Below are positions 37,018-46,527 of a stretch of 64,000 bases of DNA, piece after piece. The stretch lies in NCBI RefSeq assembly GCF_001816125.1, contig NZ_MDZA01000448.1:1-64000 (forward strand), written 5' to 3'. The first letter of the stretch is position 1. Every line of letters begins with the position of its first letter. The notes under the pieces were generated by a model. That model made no database searches, had not been told where the DNA came from, and was given only the letters and a program-made list of their open reading frames with translations. The stretch comes from Hymenobacter coccineus. Its GTDB lineage: Bacteria; Bacteroidota; Bacteroidia; Cytophagales; Hymenobacteraceae. A program made the position numbers and the translations under genes.

Positions 37018-39330
37018 TCAGTTAGCGGAGAGGCCCGAGGGCCAGCTTTGCTTTTCGCTCGCCCACTTTTTGGCGGGCGCGGCTTGCAGGTCCAGCTCCA
37101 GTTTGCCGCCCTGCATCAGGTCGGCGTGGCGGAGGAAGTTGCGGGCGTAGGGCCGGCCATTCCAGCGCACGGCGGCAATGTACTGGGCCCCGGGGCTGGC
37201 GCGGTGGCTGATGATTTCCAGGCGCTTGCCGGCTGGCAATTGCACGCTGGTGCGCGCAAACAGCGGCGCGCACAGCAGGTACTCGCCCGAAACCGGGTCG
37301 AGCGGGTAGAAGCCCAGGGCCGCAAACACGTACCAGGCCGACATCTGCCCGGCGTCGTCGTTGCCGCTCAGGCCGCCGGGGCCGTCGCTGTACTCCTCGG
37401 CCAAAATGCGGCGCACCTGCTGCTGGGTTTTCCAGGGCGCGGCGGTGTAGTTGTACATGAACGGGATTTGGTGGCCGGGCTCGTTGCCGTGCCAGTACTC
37501 GTTTTTGGTGAACAGGGTGTCGAGGGCCGCTTCCAGCCGGGCGGGGCCCCCCATCAGCCGGGCCAGGCCGGGCACGTCTTGCGGCACGTAGAACGTGTAC
37601 TGGCGCGGCGTGCCTTCGGTGATGTACGGCTCGCGCACGTCGGGCCGGAACGGGGCCCCCCAGCGGCCGTCGGCGTGGCGGCCCCGCACCAGGCCCACGG
37701 TCGGGTCGAACACCCGGCGGTAGCCCTGGGCGCGCTTGGTTAGGGTGTCATAATCGGCGGTTTTGCCCAGGCCCTTAGCTACTTGCGCCAGGGCGTAGTC
37801 GTCGTAGCCGTATTCAAGGGTGCGGCTCACCTGCTCCTTTTTGTGGAAGGCTTCCTGCACGCTGTCCTCCAGCGGCACGAAGCCGTAGCGCAGGTAGGAG
37901 GGCAGGGCCCGGCGGCCCTTGCCGTTGGCGTAGTCGGCGGGGCCGGCCTGGTCGAAGGCGTTCTGGCGCATGAGGCGGTAGGCCGCCGGCACATCGTAGC
38001 CGCGGATGCCCTTGGCGTAGGCCGAGGCAATGAACGCTGTGCCGTGGTCGCCAATCATGGCCGAGGTGTAGCTGTTCCAGCACGGGAAAATCGGCAGCCA
38101 GCCGCCCTGCTGGCCTTTCAAAATGAGAGAGTTCACCAGGTCATTCACCAGTGCCGGCCGCAGTATTTCATAGAGCGGCAGCTCGGCCCGGTAGATGTCC
38201 CACATCGAAAAATCGTCGTAGTAATTGCCTTTTGGCAGCTTCTTATTCTGGTAGTTGCCGGCAAATACTGGGTAGGTACCGTCCACATCGTTGAACAGCC
38301 GGGGCTGCTGCATGGTGTGGTACATAGCGGTGTAGAAGATGCGCTTATCCCGCTCCAGCGCGGTTTCCACTTGAATCTGGCCCAGGGCTTTTTGCCAGAC
38401 GGCCTTGTTCTGCGCCAACAGCGCGGCAAAGTCCCAGCCCGGCACCTCGGCCGCCAGGTTGCGCCGGGCCCCTTCCAGGCTGCTGAACGAGGTGCCCACG
38501 CGCAGGCGCAGCGTCTCGCCCTTGGCCACCTTAAAACCCAGAAACGCGCCCAGGTCCTTCTGGTCCTTCAGGCTTAGGGCCCCCGAAGCGCGCCCGCCGC
38601 TGAACGTGCCGCCCCGGGCCCCGCGCCGCTCCAGCTGCACCACAAAGTAGCCGCTGAAGCCCGCCGGCTGCCCCCAGCCCTGGTAAATGCGGTGCGCCGG
38701 GTTGTAGCCCCACACCTCGCCCTTCGCCGCATTCACCTGCACGAAGCCCTGGCCCTGGTCGCTATTGGGCGCGACGAGCACGTACAAGCTATCCGCCTGC
38801 TCAGCAGTGAATTGCAGCATGGCGCAGCGCGGGGTCGCCGTCATCTCGGCCCGCAGCCGGTACTTCGGCAGGCTGACTTGGTAATAAGCTGGCGTGGCCG
38901 TTTCGGTGCGGTGCGAAAAGCCAGCGGCGTAGGCCGCCGCCTGGGTCCGCAGCCGGCCCGTGATGGGCATAATTGTAACGCTGCCGTAGTCCTGGGTGCA
39001 GGAGCCGCTGAGCCAGTGGCTGGCCCGGAAGCCGGTCAGCAGCGAGTCGCGGAAGTAGTAGGGGGCCTGGCATTTGGTTTCCGAGGGCCGGGTTTGGGGC
39101 GTCCACTGCGTCATGCCGAAGGGCGTGCCCACGGCCGGGATGGTGTTGGCCAGGTGCTCGGTGCCCTCGCCGTGCTTGAGGGCCCCCAGGGTGGTGCTGG
39201 CGGCCGTGCCGGCCAGTGGCTGCACGTAGCGCACCAGGTCGGGCGCCTGGGCCACGGCGGCTGGTAGGGGCCCCAGCAGGCCAAGGCAGAGTAGGAGGGT
39301 AGGGGCTTTCAGGGAGGGTAGGAAATTTAT
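37018..39330 (-). CDS. GH92 alpha-1,2-mannosidase-like, unusual start
   Basis: The first ordinary start (GTG 39255) gives 745 residues beginning MAQAPDLVRYVQPLAGTAAS. The frame is open upstream and encodes a signal peptide (NFLPSLKAPTLLLCLGLLGPLPAAVAQA) that begins at an ATA codon, 39330, preceded by ACA and a TGA at 39336. GH92 landmarks include GTAASTTLGALKHGEGTEHLANTIPAVGTPFGMTQWTPQTRP, FSMWDIYRAELPLYEIL and GLSGNDDAGQMSAWYVFAALGFYP. GH92 enzymes are calcium-dependent exo-mannosidases. Exported, part of the PUL. Specificity for pectin-linked or glycoprotein mannose is not readable. Confidence 0.9.
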   Translation of the reverse strand: MNFLPSLKAPTLLLCLGLLGPLPAAVAQAPDLVRYVQPLAGTAASTTLGALKHGEGTEHLANTIPAVGTPFGMTQWTPQTRPSETKCQAPYYFRDSLLTGFRASHWLSGSCTQDYGSVTIMPITGRLRTQAAAYAAGFSHRTETATPAYYQVSLPKYRLRAEMTATPRCAMLQFTAEQADSLYVLVAPNSDQGQGFVQVNAAKGEVWGYNPAHRIYQGWGQPAGFSGYFVVQLERRGARGGTFSGGRASGALSLKDQKDLGAFLGFKVAKGETLRLRVGTSFSSLEGARRNLAAEVPGWDFAALLAQNKAVWQKALGQIQVETALERDKRIFYTAMYHTMQQPRLFNDVDGTYPVFAGNYQNKKLPKGNYYDDFSMWDIYRAELPLYEILRPALVNDLVNSLILKGQQGGWLPIFPCWNSYTSAMIGDHGTAFIASAYAKGIRGYDVPAAYRLMRQNAFDQAGPADYANGKGRRALPSYLRYGFVPLEDSVQEAFHKKEQVSRTLEYGYDDYALAQVAKGLGKTADYDTLTKRAQGYRRVFDPTVGLVRGRHADGRWGAPFRPDVREPYITEGTPRQYTFYVPQDVPGLARLMGGPARLEAALDTLFTKNEYWHGNEPGHQIPFMYNYTAAPWKTQQQVRRILAEEYSDGPGGLSGNDDAGQMSAWYVFAALGFYPLDPVSGEYLLCAPLFARTSVQLPAGKRLEIISHRASPGAQYIAAVRWNGRPYARNFLRHADLMQGGKLELDLQAAPAKKWASEKQSWPSGLSAN

Positions 39331-39578
39331 TGTTCAGGCAGTGAGGCAACACGGTGAACGACTTTGCACTACAGCGGCCGCTTCGCCTTGGCCGCGACCA
39401 CCAGCAGCGCCTGCTGCTTGCTCATCGGCGTCATCAGCTAGCCCCGTTGCATCTGCAAGGCTACTACCGACAGCGCCGGCGCGCTTGATACAGCCACGTC
39501 TTGCAAAGTCAGCTTTTGCTATTGTCGAATATGAAAGCCGGTTGGTGGCCGGCGCTCTTATAGTAACGCCTACGTTTT

Positions 39579-41216
39579 TTAGCTGATTTTAAAAGCGTAG
39601 GCGATGGACTGGGTGCCCTGCGCCGGCAGCACCACGCGGAGGCCCTGCGCCGTGCGCTCAAACTTCAGCGGCTGGCCGTGGCCTAGCAGCTCCACCCGGC
39701 TCACTTCCTGGGGGTGGTGCGGGCTGCCCGCCGCCAACGACTTGATGAGTAACTGGCCGTCGGTGGGCCAGCCCAGGGCCGTGGCGTACAGCACCGGGCC
39801 CTTGGTAGCAAAGCGAATGTCTTGAGCCCCAAAGGCTTTGCCCTTGCCTTCGTTGAAGCCCTGGGCGCTGAGCGGCGCAGTGGCTTCCTGGGCCGGGCCC
39901 TCGCCAAATAGCTTCCAGGGGCGGGTGCCAAAGATGCTCTCGCCGTTGGTATGCATCCAGGCGGCAATGCCTTCGACAATGGCGCGCTCCTGGTCGTCGA
40001 TGGTGCCGTCGCCGCGCACGGGCACGCTCAGCAGCAGGTTGCCGTTTTTGCTCACCACGTCAATCAGGGTGTGCACCACGGTTTGGGCGCTTTTGTAGCC
40101 GTGCTTATCGTAGATGCGGCGGTCGTAGTGCCAGCTGCCGAGGCAAGTATCCGTTTGCCAGGGCAGGGGCTCAATCTTGTTGCTTTGGCCGCGCTCAATG
40201 TCCCAGACCATGCACTGGCGCTGCTGCTCGTTTAGAATTTTCCCGTACACCACCGCCTCTAGCTTGCCGCCGTGGCGCGCCATGCTGGTGTTGTACATGT
40301 GGGCGGCAATGCGCAGCCCCGCATCGCTAATGGGCCAGAGCGGCAGCGCCGTATCGTCGAAATACACCAAGTCGGGCTGGTACTTATCGAGCAGCTCGAT
40401 GGTGCGGTTGTAGAACTTCTCGCAGTACGCTTTCGGCGGCACGGTCACGCCTTTTTCCCAGTCCCACTGTATTTTGCCTTCGAGGCTGCCCTCGCCCAGC
40501 GGGTGGTTTTGGGCGTAAAGGTCCTGCGGGTTGTAGCCCTGCCACCAAGTGCCTTTGCCAGCCGCGGCCAGCGTATTGCCATCGTAGGGCACCCCGGCTA
40601 GGGGCCCCGTTTTGTCGGCGCGCTGGGCCGTTTCGTACCAGCTCCAGGCGTGGGAAGCGTGCACGCTCACCCCGAAGCGCAAGCCTTGCTTTTTCGCCGC
40701 CTTGGCCCAGCCGCCGATGAGGTCTTTCTTGGGCCCCAGGCGGGTTGAGTTCCAGGGTTGGTGCGTGCTATCAAATAGGTCGAAGTTGTCGTGGTGGTTG
40801 GCCAGCGCCATGAAGTACTGCGCCCCTGCCCGCTTGTACAGGGCCAGCAACTCATCGGGCTGCCAGTTCTCGGCCTTCCATTGGTTGATAACGTCCTTGA
40901 AGCCAAACTTCGACGGGTGCCCGTACTTCTGCACGTGGTACTTGTAGTTGTCGCTGCCCTCCTCGTACATGCCGCGGGCGTACCAGTCGCCGTGCTCGGC
41001 CTGGCACTGGGGCCCCCAGTGCGCCCAGATGCCAAACTTGGCATCCCGAAACCACTCGGGCGCGCGGTATTGCTGCAACGACTCCCAAGTGGGCTGAAAC
41101 TTGCCCGGAACGGAGGTGTTGGAGTCAAAAAATGGCCGAAACTTGCCCAGCGCCTGGGTTGCCAAGGCTGCTGGCACTACGGAGGCCAGGCCTTTTACGA
41201 TGGAGCGTCGGTTCAT
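39579..41216 (-). CDS. GH29 alpha-L-fucosidase
   Basis: About 545 residues from ATG 41216. The N-terminus MNRRSIVKGLASVVPAALA has a twin-Arg-like motif, so Tat export is possible. GH29 landmarks are WFRDAKFGIWAHWGPQC, YFMALANHHDNFDLFDSTHQPWNS and YQPDLVYFDDTALPLWP, the last holding the probable nucleophile Asp. It would release alpha-L-fucose from the polysaccharide. Directly follows SusD with a GC-rich hairpin in the 225-base gap. The gap downstream (39331-39578) shows nothing I can support. Confidence 0.92.
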   Translation of the reverse strand: MNRRSIVKGLASVVPAALATQALGKFRPFFDSNTSVPGKFQPTWESLQQYRAPEWFRDAKFGIWAHWGPQCQAEHGDWYARGMYEEGSDNYKYHVQKYGHPSKFGFKDVINQWKAENWQPDELLALYKRAGAQYFMALANHHDNFDLFDSTHQPWNSTRLGPKKDLIGGWAKAAKKQGLRFGVSVHASHAWSWYETAQRADKTGPLAGVPYDGNTLAAAGKGTWWQGYNPQDLYAQNHPLGEGSLEGKIQWDWEKGVTVPPKAYCEKFYNRTIELLDKYQPDLVYFDDTALPLWPISDAGLRIAAHMYNTSMARHGGKLEAVVYGKILNEQQRQCMVWDIERGQSNKIEPLPWQTDTCLGSWHYDRRIYDKHGYKSAQTVVHTLIDVVSKNGNLLLSVPVRGDGTIDDQERAIVEGIAAWMHTNGESIFGTRPWKLFGEGPAQEATAPLSAQGFNEGKGKAFGAQDIRFATKGPVLYATALGWPTDGQLLIKSLAAGSPHHPQEVSRVELLGHGQPLKFERTAQGLRVVLPAQGTQSIAYAFKIS

Positions 41217-41337
41217 GGTAGCGAATAAAAGGGGGGTAGGAAGGTAGCGGGGCCCGTGCAAATAAGTCCGGTCCGGGCCAATCATTTGCTGGGGGTCTTC
41301 CTCTTTGCACAACCGGTGCGACGACTTCAGTCCAGAA

Positions 41338-41370
41338 GGAGGGGCAGTACAGCGAAACGGCCGCCCCTCC
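41338..41370. repeat. GC-rich hairpin between susD and GH29
   Basis: GGAGGGGC and GCCCCTCC separated by 17 bases; a second GGGAGGGCGCGGCCG partner follows at about 41389-41403, so alternative pairings are possible. In the 3' direction of susD it could lower downstream expression relative to susCD, as is common in PULs. Confidence 0.5.
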
Positions 41371-41441
41371 CCCGGCGGTTGCCTGCTGGGGAGGGCGCGG
41401 CCGCCTGCCTGTTCTATGTATTAAGGCAACGAAGCTGCTGC

Positions 41442-43121
41442 TCAGTAGCCCGGGTTTTGTGGGAAGTCGCCGCGGTTCAAGTCAATCTGGGTTTGGGGGA
41501 TGGGACGCAGCAGGTTGGTGGGTTTCAATCGGTTGAATTTAGCCAGCTCCTTATTGTAAAGATTGCCGCGCTCCAGCAGCTTGCCCGTGCGCTTCAGCTC
41601 GTACCAGCGCAGCTCTTCGCCAAACAGCTCGCGGGCGCGTTCGTCCAGGATATTGTCGATGGTGATGCTGGTGGCCTTCAACTCGTCTTTGTAGGTGCGG
41701 TTGGTGGCGGGGTTGGTGCCGGGCTTGCCGGCCCGGGTCCGGATCACGTTGTAGTACTGCACCGCCTTGGCCATGTCACCGGCCTTCAAATACGCCTCCG
41801 ACGCAATGAGGTAGGTTTCAGCCAAACGGAACACGTAGGTGTCGCGAACGCCCTTGTTGTCGTCGCTGTAGGGCACGTTCACTTCCCGGAACTTCTTGGC
41901 AAAGGGCAGCGAGCGGGGCGAAAAGCTGGTCTTGGTCTCGTACTCGTCGAAGTTGTACACGTAGTACTTCTTGGTAGCCTTGCGGGCCGCCGAAAAAGGC
42001 ACGTCGGGGAAGTAGATCACCGTATCTCCTAATGCGAAGCCCGCCGTCGCTATTTGGGCATAAATGGCCGTCGCAAAAGTGCCCTGGTAGCGCGAATCGC
42101 GCGTTTTGTCAAACAGGGTGTACAGGTACGAAGTAGGCGCAATGTAGAGATTCGACTTGTTGTAGTAGGCGCTCCGACCAATGGCCGGATACGTCTGAAA
42201 CTCCATGTTGAACTGGTTCTGGAGGCCGTTGCCCGTGATTAACGCGCCGGGGTTGTTGATGTAGGAGTAACGGTTGCTCTCGACGTTCGGATTGTACTGC
42301 ACCGAGAAAATAACCTCCGGGTTTACCTGGAAGCCGGCGTTGCTGGGGTCGAAGAGGCTCGCAAAGTTGCTGCTCAGCGCGTAGGTGCCCGAGCTGATAA
42401 GCGCCTCGGCGAGCTGGCCCGCCTTGGTGAAGTCGGCCTGGCCAGCGCCGTAGCTCTTGTAGCCGCGGGTCAGGTATACTTTGGATAAGAGGTGCTGGGC
42501 CATGCCCTTCGTCACGCGGCCAAAGTCGGGGGTGGTAGCCGGTAAGGCATCCGTGGCCTCGGTCAGGTCCTTGATAATCTGGGCGTACACGTCCTTCTCC
42601 GCCGCGCGGGTAAAGCCAAACGAAGGCTGCGTCGAAGGCGCCAGCACCAGGGGTACGTCGCCAAACGTTTCGGTCAGCAGGAAGTAGTGGTAGGCCCGCA
42701 GCGCCTTGGCTTCGGCCACGCGGGTGGCCACCGTTGCTACGTCCAGGCCCGCTACCTGCGTCGACCAGAAGAGCGTCGTGTTCGTCAACTGAATGGCGTA
42801 GTAGGCCTCTTTCCAGTACGAATCGAGGTCGTAGTTGCTCGAATTCAGGTTGTTGTCGTAGCTGTTGAAGGCATCGGTCGTGCCCACGTTCGTCGCCGTA
42901 AAGATATCGGTGCCCAGGAAAAACATGCCCGAGTAGGCGAGCAGGGGCCGCAGGGGCGCGTAATTCGATTTCACCAGGTCCTGGAAGCCTTGGGGGGTGC
43001 CGTAGTAGGTTTCGGCAGTGAGGCCGCCCAGGTTTTCTTCGGTCAAGTAGTCCTTGCAGCCGGTTAGGGCCAGCAGGGCCAGAAAGCCCGTTGCGCACAG
43101 GCCGTTGATGTAGCGTTTCAT
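41442..43121 (-). CDS. SusD/RagB-family nutrient-binding lipoprotein
   Basis: 559 residues. Lipoprotein signal MKRYINGLCATGFLALLALTGC. SusD landmarks are LGGLTAETYY, the helical TPR scaffold (ALRAYHYFLLTETFGDVPLVL) and the C-terminal FRLAETYLIASEAYLKAGDMAKAVQYYNVIRTRAG, then RARELFGEELRWYELKRTGKL. It binds oligosaccharide at the cell surface and closes over the SusC barrel. 30 bases downstream of susC, a normal pair. Confidence 0.97.
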   Translation of the reverse strand: MKRYINGLCATGFLALLALTGCKDYLTEENLGGLTAETYYGTPQGFQDLVKSNYAPLRPLLAYSGMFFLGTDIFTATNVGTTDAFNSYDNNLNSSNYDLDSYWKEAYYAIQLTNTTLFWSTQVAGLDVATVATRVAEAKALRAYHYFLLTETFGDVPLVLAPSTQPSFGFTRAAEKDVYAQIIKDLTEATDALPATTPDFGRVTKGMAQHLLSKVYLTRGYKSYGAGQADFTKAGQLAEALISSGTYALSSNFASLFDPSNAGFQVNPEVIFSVQYNPNVESNRYSYINNPGALITGNGLQNQFNMEFQTYPAIGRSAYYNKSNLYIAPTSYLYTLFDKTRDSRYQGTFATAIYAQIATAGFALGDTVIYFPDVPFSAARKATKKYYVYNFDEYETKTSFSPRSLPFAKKFREVNVPYSDDNKGVRDTYVFRLAETYLIASEAYLKAGDMAKAVQYYNVIRTRAGKPGTNPATNRTYKDELKATSITIDNILDERARELFGEELRWYELKRTGKLLERGNLYNKELAKFNRLKPTNLLRPIPQTQIDLNRGDFPQNPGY

Positions 43122-43151
43122 AAAGTAAGAGTGGGCTTGTAGAAGGTTAGG

Positions 43152-46100
43152 TTACAGCGACACATTCACCCCAAAGAGGAAGGTGCGGGTCCGGAAGCTT
43201 TGCTGCCCGTAGGTGTTCAGGCTAGCCGTTTCGGGGTCCCAGCCCACGTAGTCGGTGAAGATGAAGGGGTTGTAAGCCGTTGCGTACAGCCGTAGCCCGC
43301 CCACGCCAAAGCGGCCCGACATGGCCTTCGGCACGTTGTAGCCGAGGGTAATGTTGCTGATTTTGGTGTAGGAAGCATCGGTGTAGCCCGAAGCCCGCCG
43401 GCGGTTGCCGTCCTGCTCAATGGCGGCGTTGGCCCACTCATTGGTCGGGTTGGTTGGGGTCCAGTAGGAGCGGTTGAAGGAGTTGAAGCGGGCACGGCCC
43501 TGGTCGCCAAACTCGTGCGCCGACAGAAACTGGTTGTATTCCGTCACGCCCTGGCGGGTGTACACGGTCACGTTCAAGTCAAAGTTGGCGAAGTTGACGG
43601 TGTTGGAAATGCCCCCAAACCACTTGGGCGAGTTGTTGCCCAGCACCACCCGGTCGTCGCTGCTAATCTTGCCGTCGCCGTTGGTATCCTGCAATTTCCA
43701 CTGGCCGGGCTTCTGCCCGTACTCGGCGGCCTTCACCGCTTCGTCGGTCTGCCACACGCCAATCACTTTGTAGTCGTAGTACGACCGCACGTTCTGGCCG
43801 ATAAACCAGCTGTTGCCCACGTCGTCTTTGCCGTCGCCGTAGAGGTCCAGAATCTCGTTGTGGTTGTGGGCAAAGTTGATGTTCGTTTTCCAGGTGAACT
43901 TACTGTTGGTTACGTTCACCGTGTTCAGGTTCAGCTCGACACCTTCGTTGCGCACCCGGCCCACGTTGGAGAGCACCGAGTTGAAGCCGTTGCCAGCCGG
44001 AATTTGCTGCACCAGAATGGAGCCGCGCGACGTCTTGTTGTAGTAGTCCGCATCAAGCGAAATCCGGCCCTTGAAGAGCGAGATTTCCAGGCCGGCGTTG
44101 TACTCGCGGGTTTTCTCCCAGGTCAGGTTTTTGTTGCCCAGGCCCGAGGGCGAAAAGCCATTGGCCGTCACGCCGTTGAAGTCGTAGTACGAGGGCGTCA
44201 CCGTTACCTGCGTGGCGTAGGGGTTCAAGCCCAGCGGGTTGTTGCTCGAAATAGCCGCGTTGCCCGATTCGCCGTAGCTCACCCGCGCCTTCAGCAGGTT
44301 CAAGAATTCGTACTGCTTGAAGAAATCTTCGTCGCTGGCTACCCAGGCAAAGCCTGCCGATGGGAAGAAGTCCCACTTCTTGCCTTCGGCCAGGATGGAG
44401 TTGCCATCGTAGCGGCCGGTCAACGTCACCAAGTACCGGTTGTGGAACGAGTAGTTGGCCCGCGCCAGGTACGACATGGTCGTTTGCTTGGCGTAGTTGC
44501 TAGTGGCAACGGTAGAAGGGGGGGTAGTGGTGCCCCCAATGGTCACGGCCGTAGTCGTGCCCAGGTTGTACCACAGCGACCTGTAAGGCAGGCCCGAAAC
44601 GTTGGTGGAACTGGCGTCGTTCTGGTAATAGTTGGCCGTGGTGCCCGCTAAAATACTGAGGCTGTGGGGCCCAAATTCCTTGGCGTAGCTCAGGAAGTTC
44701 TCCTGGTCGTAGTTGAAGACGTGGTACGTGTCGTAGCTGGCACTGCTGGGCTGGGTGCCGGCCCGCGATTTGGTATAGGTGTCCAAGTACGAGCCGCCCC
44801 GCTGGTACGTGATATCGGTGGTGAAAGTGGACCGGAACTTCAGGTCCTTCAGGATCATCCACTCGCCATACACGTTCGGCAGGAGGCGGATGTACTGCGT
44901 GCGCCGAACTTCATTGCGGAAGTCGAAGAGCGGGTTGGTAACCTGCGCCTCGGTTTCGAAGGCGATAAAACGCTCGCTGCCGTCTTCGTTGTAGGCGCTG
45001 CCGGTGGGCCGCAGGCGGTGGGCGCTCCGAAACGCTTCGAAGCCGCCGGGCTTGTTGTCTACGAAGGCCGCGTAGGTCGAGGCCCCAAATTTGAACTTGT
45101 CGCTGAGCGTTTTATCAACGCCGATTTTCAGGGTGTACTTCTTCAGGTCGGCTACTTTCTCGGCGCCCTGGTAGTCCTGGTAGCCGAGCGACAAGAAGGT
45201 GTTGGTTTTGCCATCGCCGCCGTTAAGCGAAAGCAGGTGGCTGGTTTGCAGGCCGCGCTGCTTGATGAGGTCTATCCAGTTGGTGAAGCTATTGTTCTTG
45301 ATGTTGCGCAGTTCTGTAGCCGAAAATATCTTTTCATCGGTGGCCACCACATCCGGGTCCTGGCCTTGATCGATGGCGCGGGTGCGGCTGTATTCGCGGG
45401 TGTAGGCCGCAAATTCTGCCCCGTTCATCATGGGTGGCAGGTTGTAGGCTTCCACAAAGCCCGCGTAGCCGTCGTAGGTGATGCGCGCGCCGCCGGCCGA
45501 GCCCTTCTTCGTCGTCACAATTACGACCCCGTTTGCGCCGCGCGAGCCGTAAATGGCCGTCGAAGAGGCATCCTTCAGCACGTCGATGCGCTCAATATCA
45601 GCCGGGTTGATGTCGTTGATGTTCGACACCGGAATACCATCCAGCACGTACAGCGGTTGGGTGTTGCCGCCAATGGAGTTGGCGCCCCGAATCTCGATAG
45701 TCAGGTCGGCGCCGGGCTTGCCCGAGGAGCGTTTTACGTCTACCCCCGACAGGCGGCCTTGCAACGCCTCTTGGGCGTTGGGTGCCTTGGAATTCACAAT
45801 CTCCTTGCTTTCGAGCGACACCACGGTGCCGGTCAGGTCGCGCTTTTTCTGGGTGCCGTAGCCCACCACCACCACCTCATCCAGCGACTTGGCATCGGCC
45901 TTCAGGACAACCTTGATATCCAGGTTGTTGCTGATCGGTACTTCTATGGTTTGGTAGCCGACGAAGGATACAATAAGAACCCCCTTCGCGGTGGGCAGCG
46001 CGAGCGAGAAATTACCGCTCATGTCGGTGGTCGTGCCGTTGGTAGTGCCCTTCAGTAGCACCGTGGCCCCGGGCAGGCTCTCGCCTTTTTCGTCGGTCAC

Positions 46101-46273
46101 TTTGCCGGTAATCGTTACCGTTGGGGCCCCCAGCGCAGGGCTGCCGCCGGCAACGCGTGGGGCCCCAAGCCGCCCGCCGGGGCCGCGACCTTGGCCTGTG
46201 CCGGGAAGTTGAGGCAGCAGAGCGCGGCCGCTAAGCTATTGCCTGCTAGTAAGCGCGTAAAGGTTGTCCGCAT
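43152..46273 (-). CDS. SusC/RagA-family TonB-dependent receptor, frameshifted at N-terminus
   Basis: The long frame (982 residues from GTG 46100) begins inside the carboxypeptidase-like N-terminal domain (MTDEKGESLPGATVLLKGT), then the SusC plug motif DEVVVVGYGTQKKRDLTG and the 22-strand barrel to FLFGVNVSL. A signal peptide is encoded just upstream in another frame from ATG 46273: MRTTFTRLLAGNSLAAALCC...PAQA. The two join if one G is added in GGGGCCCC at 46159-46166, giving ...GLGAPRVAGGSPALGAPTVTITGKVTDEKG. So one gene is split by a frameshift. Energised by TonB, it imports oligosaccharide with SusD. Confidence 0.93.
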
Positions 46274-46362
46274 ACACAAAAAGGGTATAAAAAGTGAGCA
46301 ATTAGGCCCACGAAATACATACCCTAGCGCGGCAGTAGATGCTATTGACAACGCTATATCTG

Positions 46363-46398
46363 CGCAAACGCTTGCGTAATCTGGTACAAACGTTTTGG
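46363..46398. promoter_or_regulatory. Two LacI-type operator candidates upstream of susC
   Basis: Site 1 (46363-46376) CGCAAACGCTTGCG is a 14-bp palindrome with two mismatches and central CG. Site 2 (46385-46398) TACAAACGTTTTGG has a perfect AAACGTTT core. They lie 90-125 bases upstream of the susC ATG, between it and the LacI gene, spaced 22 bases centre to centre (two helical turns). Confidence 0.6.
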
Positions 46399-46527
46399 TC
46401 ACTGGAGGTCCTCTCCAGGCCAATTAATTCGCCTTTTCGCCCTGTTTCCGAAGATGAAGCGTTGATTAACAAAGTGAAACGCCCGCAGTAAACTTTGCCC
46501 CCGGGGCCCCGCATTTGCCCACCTGCA

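Noticed and set aside
39331..39578. Short plus-strand frame between GH92 and GH29
   Set aside because: Ala/Ser/Pro-rich translation of GC-rich DNA without a domain; the gap is treated as non-coding.
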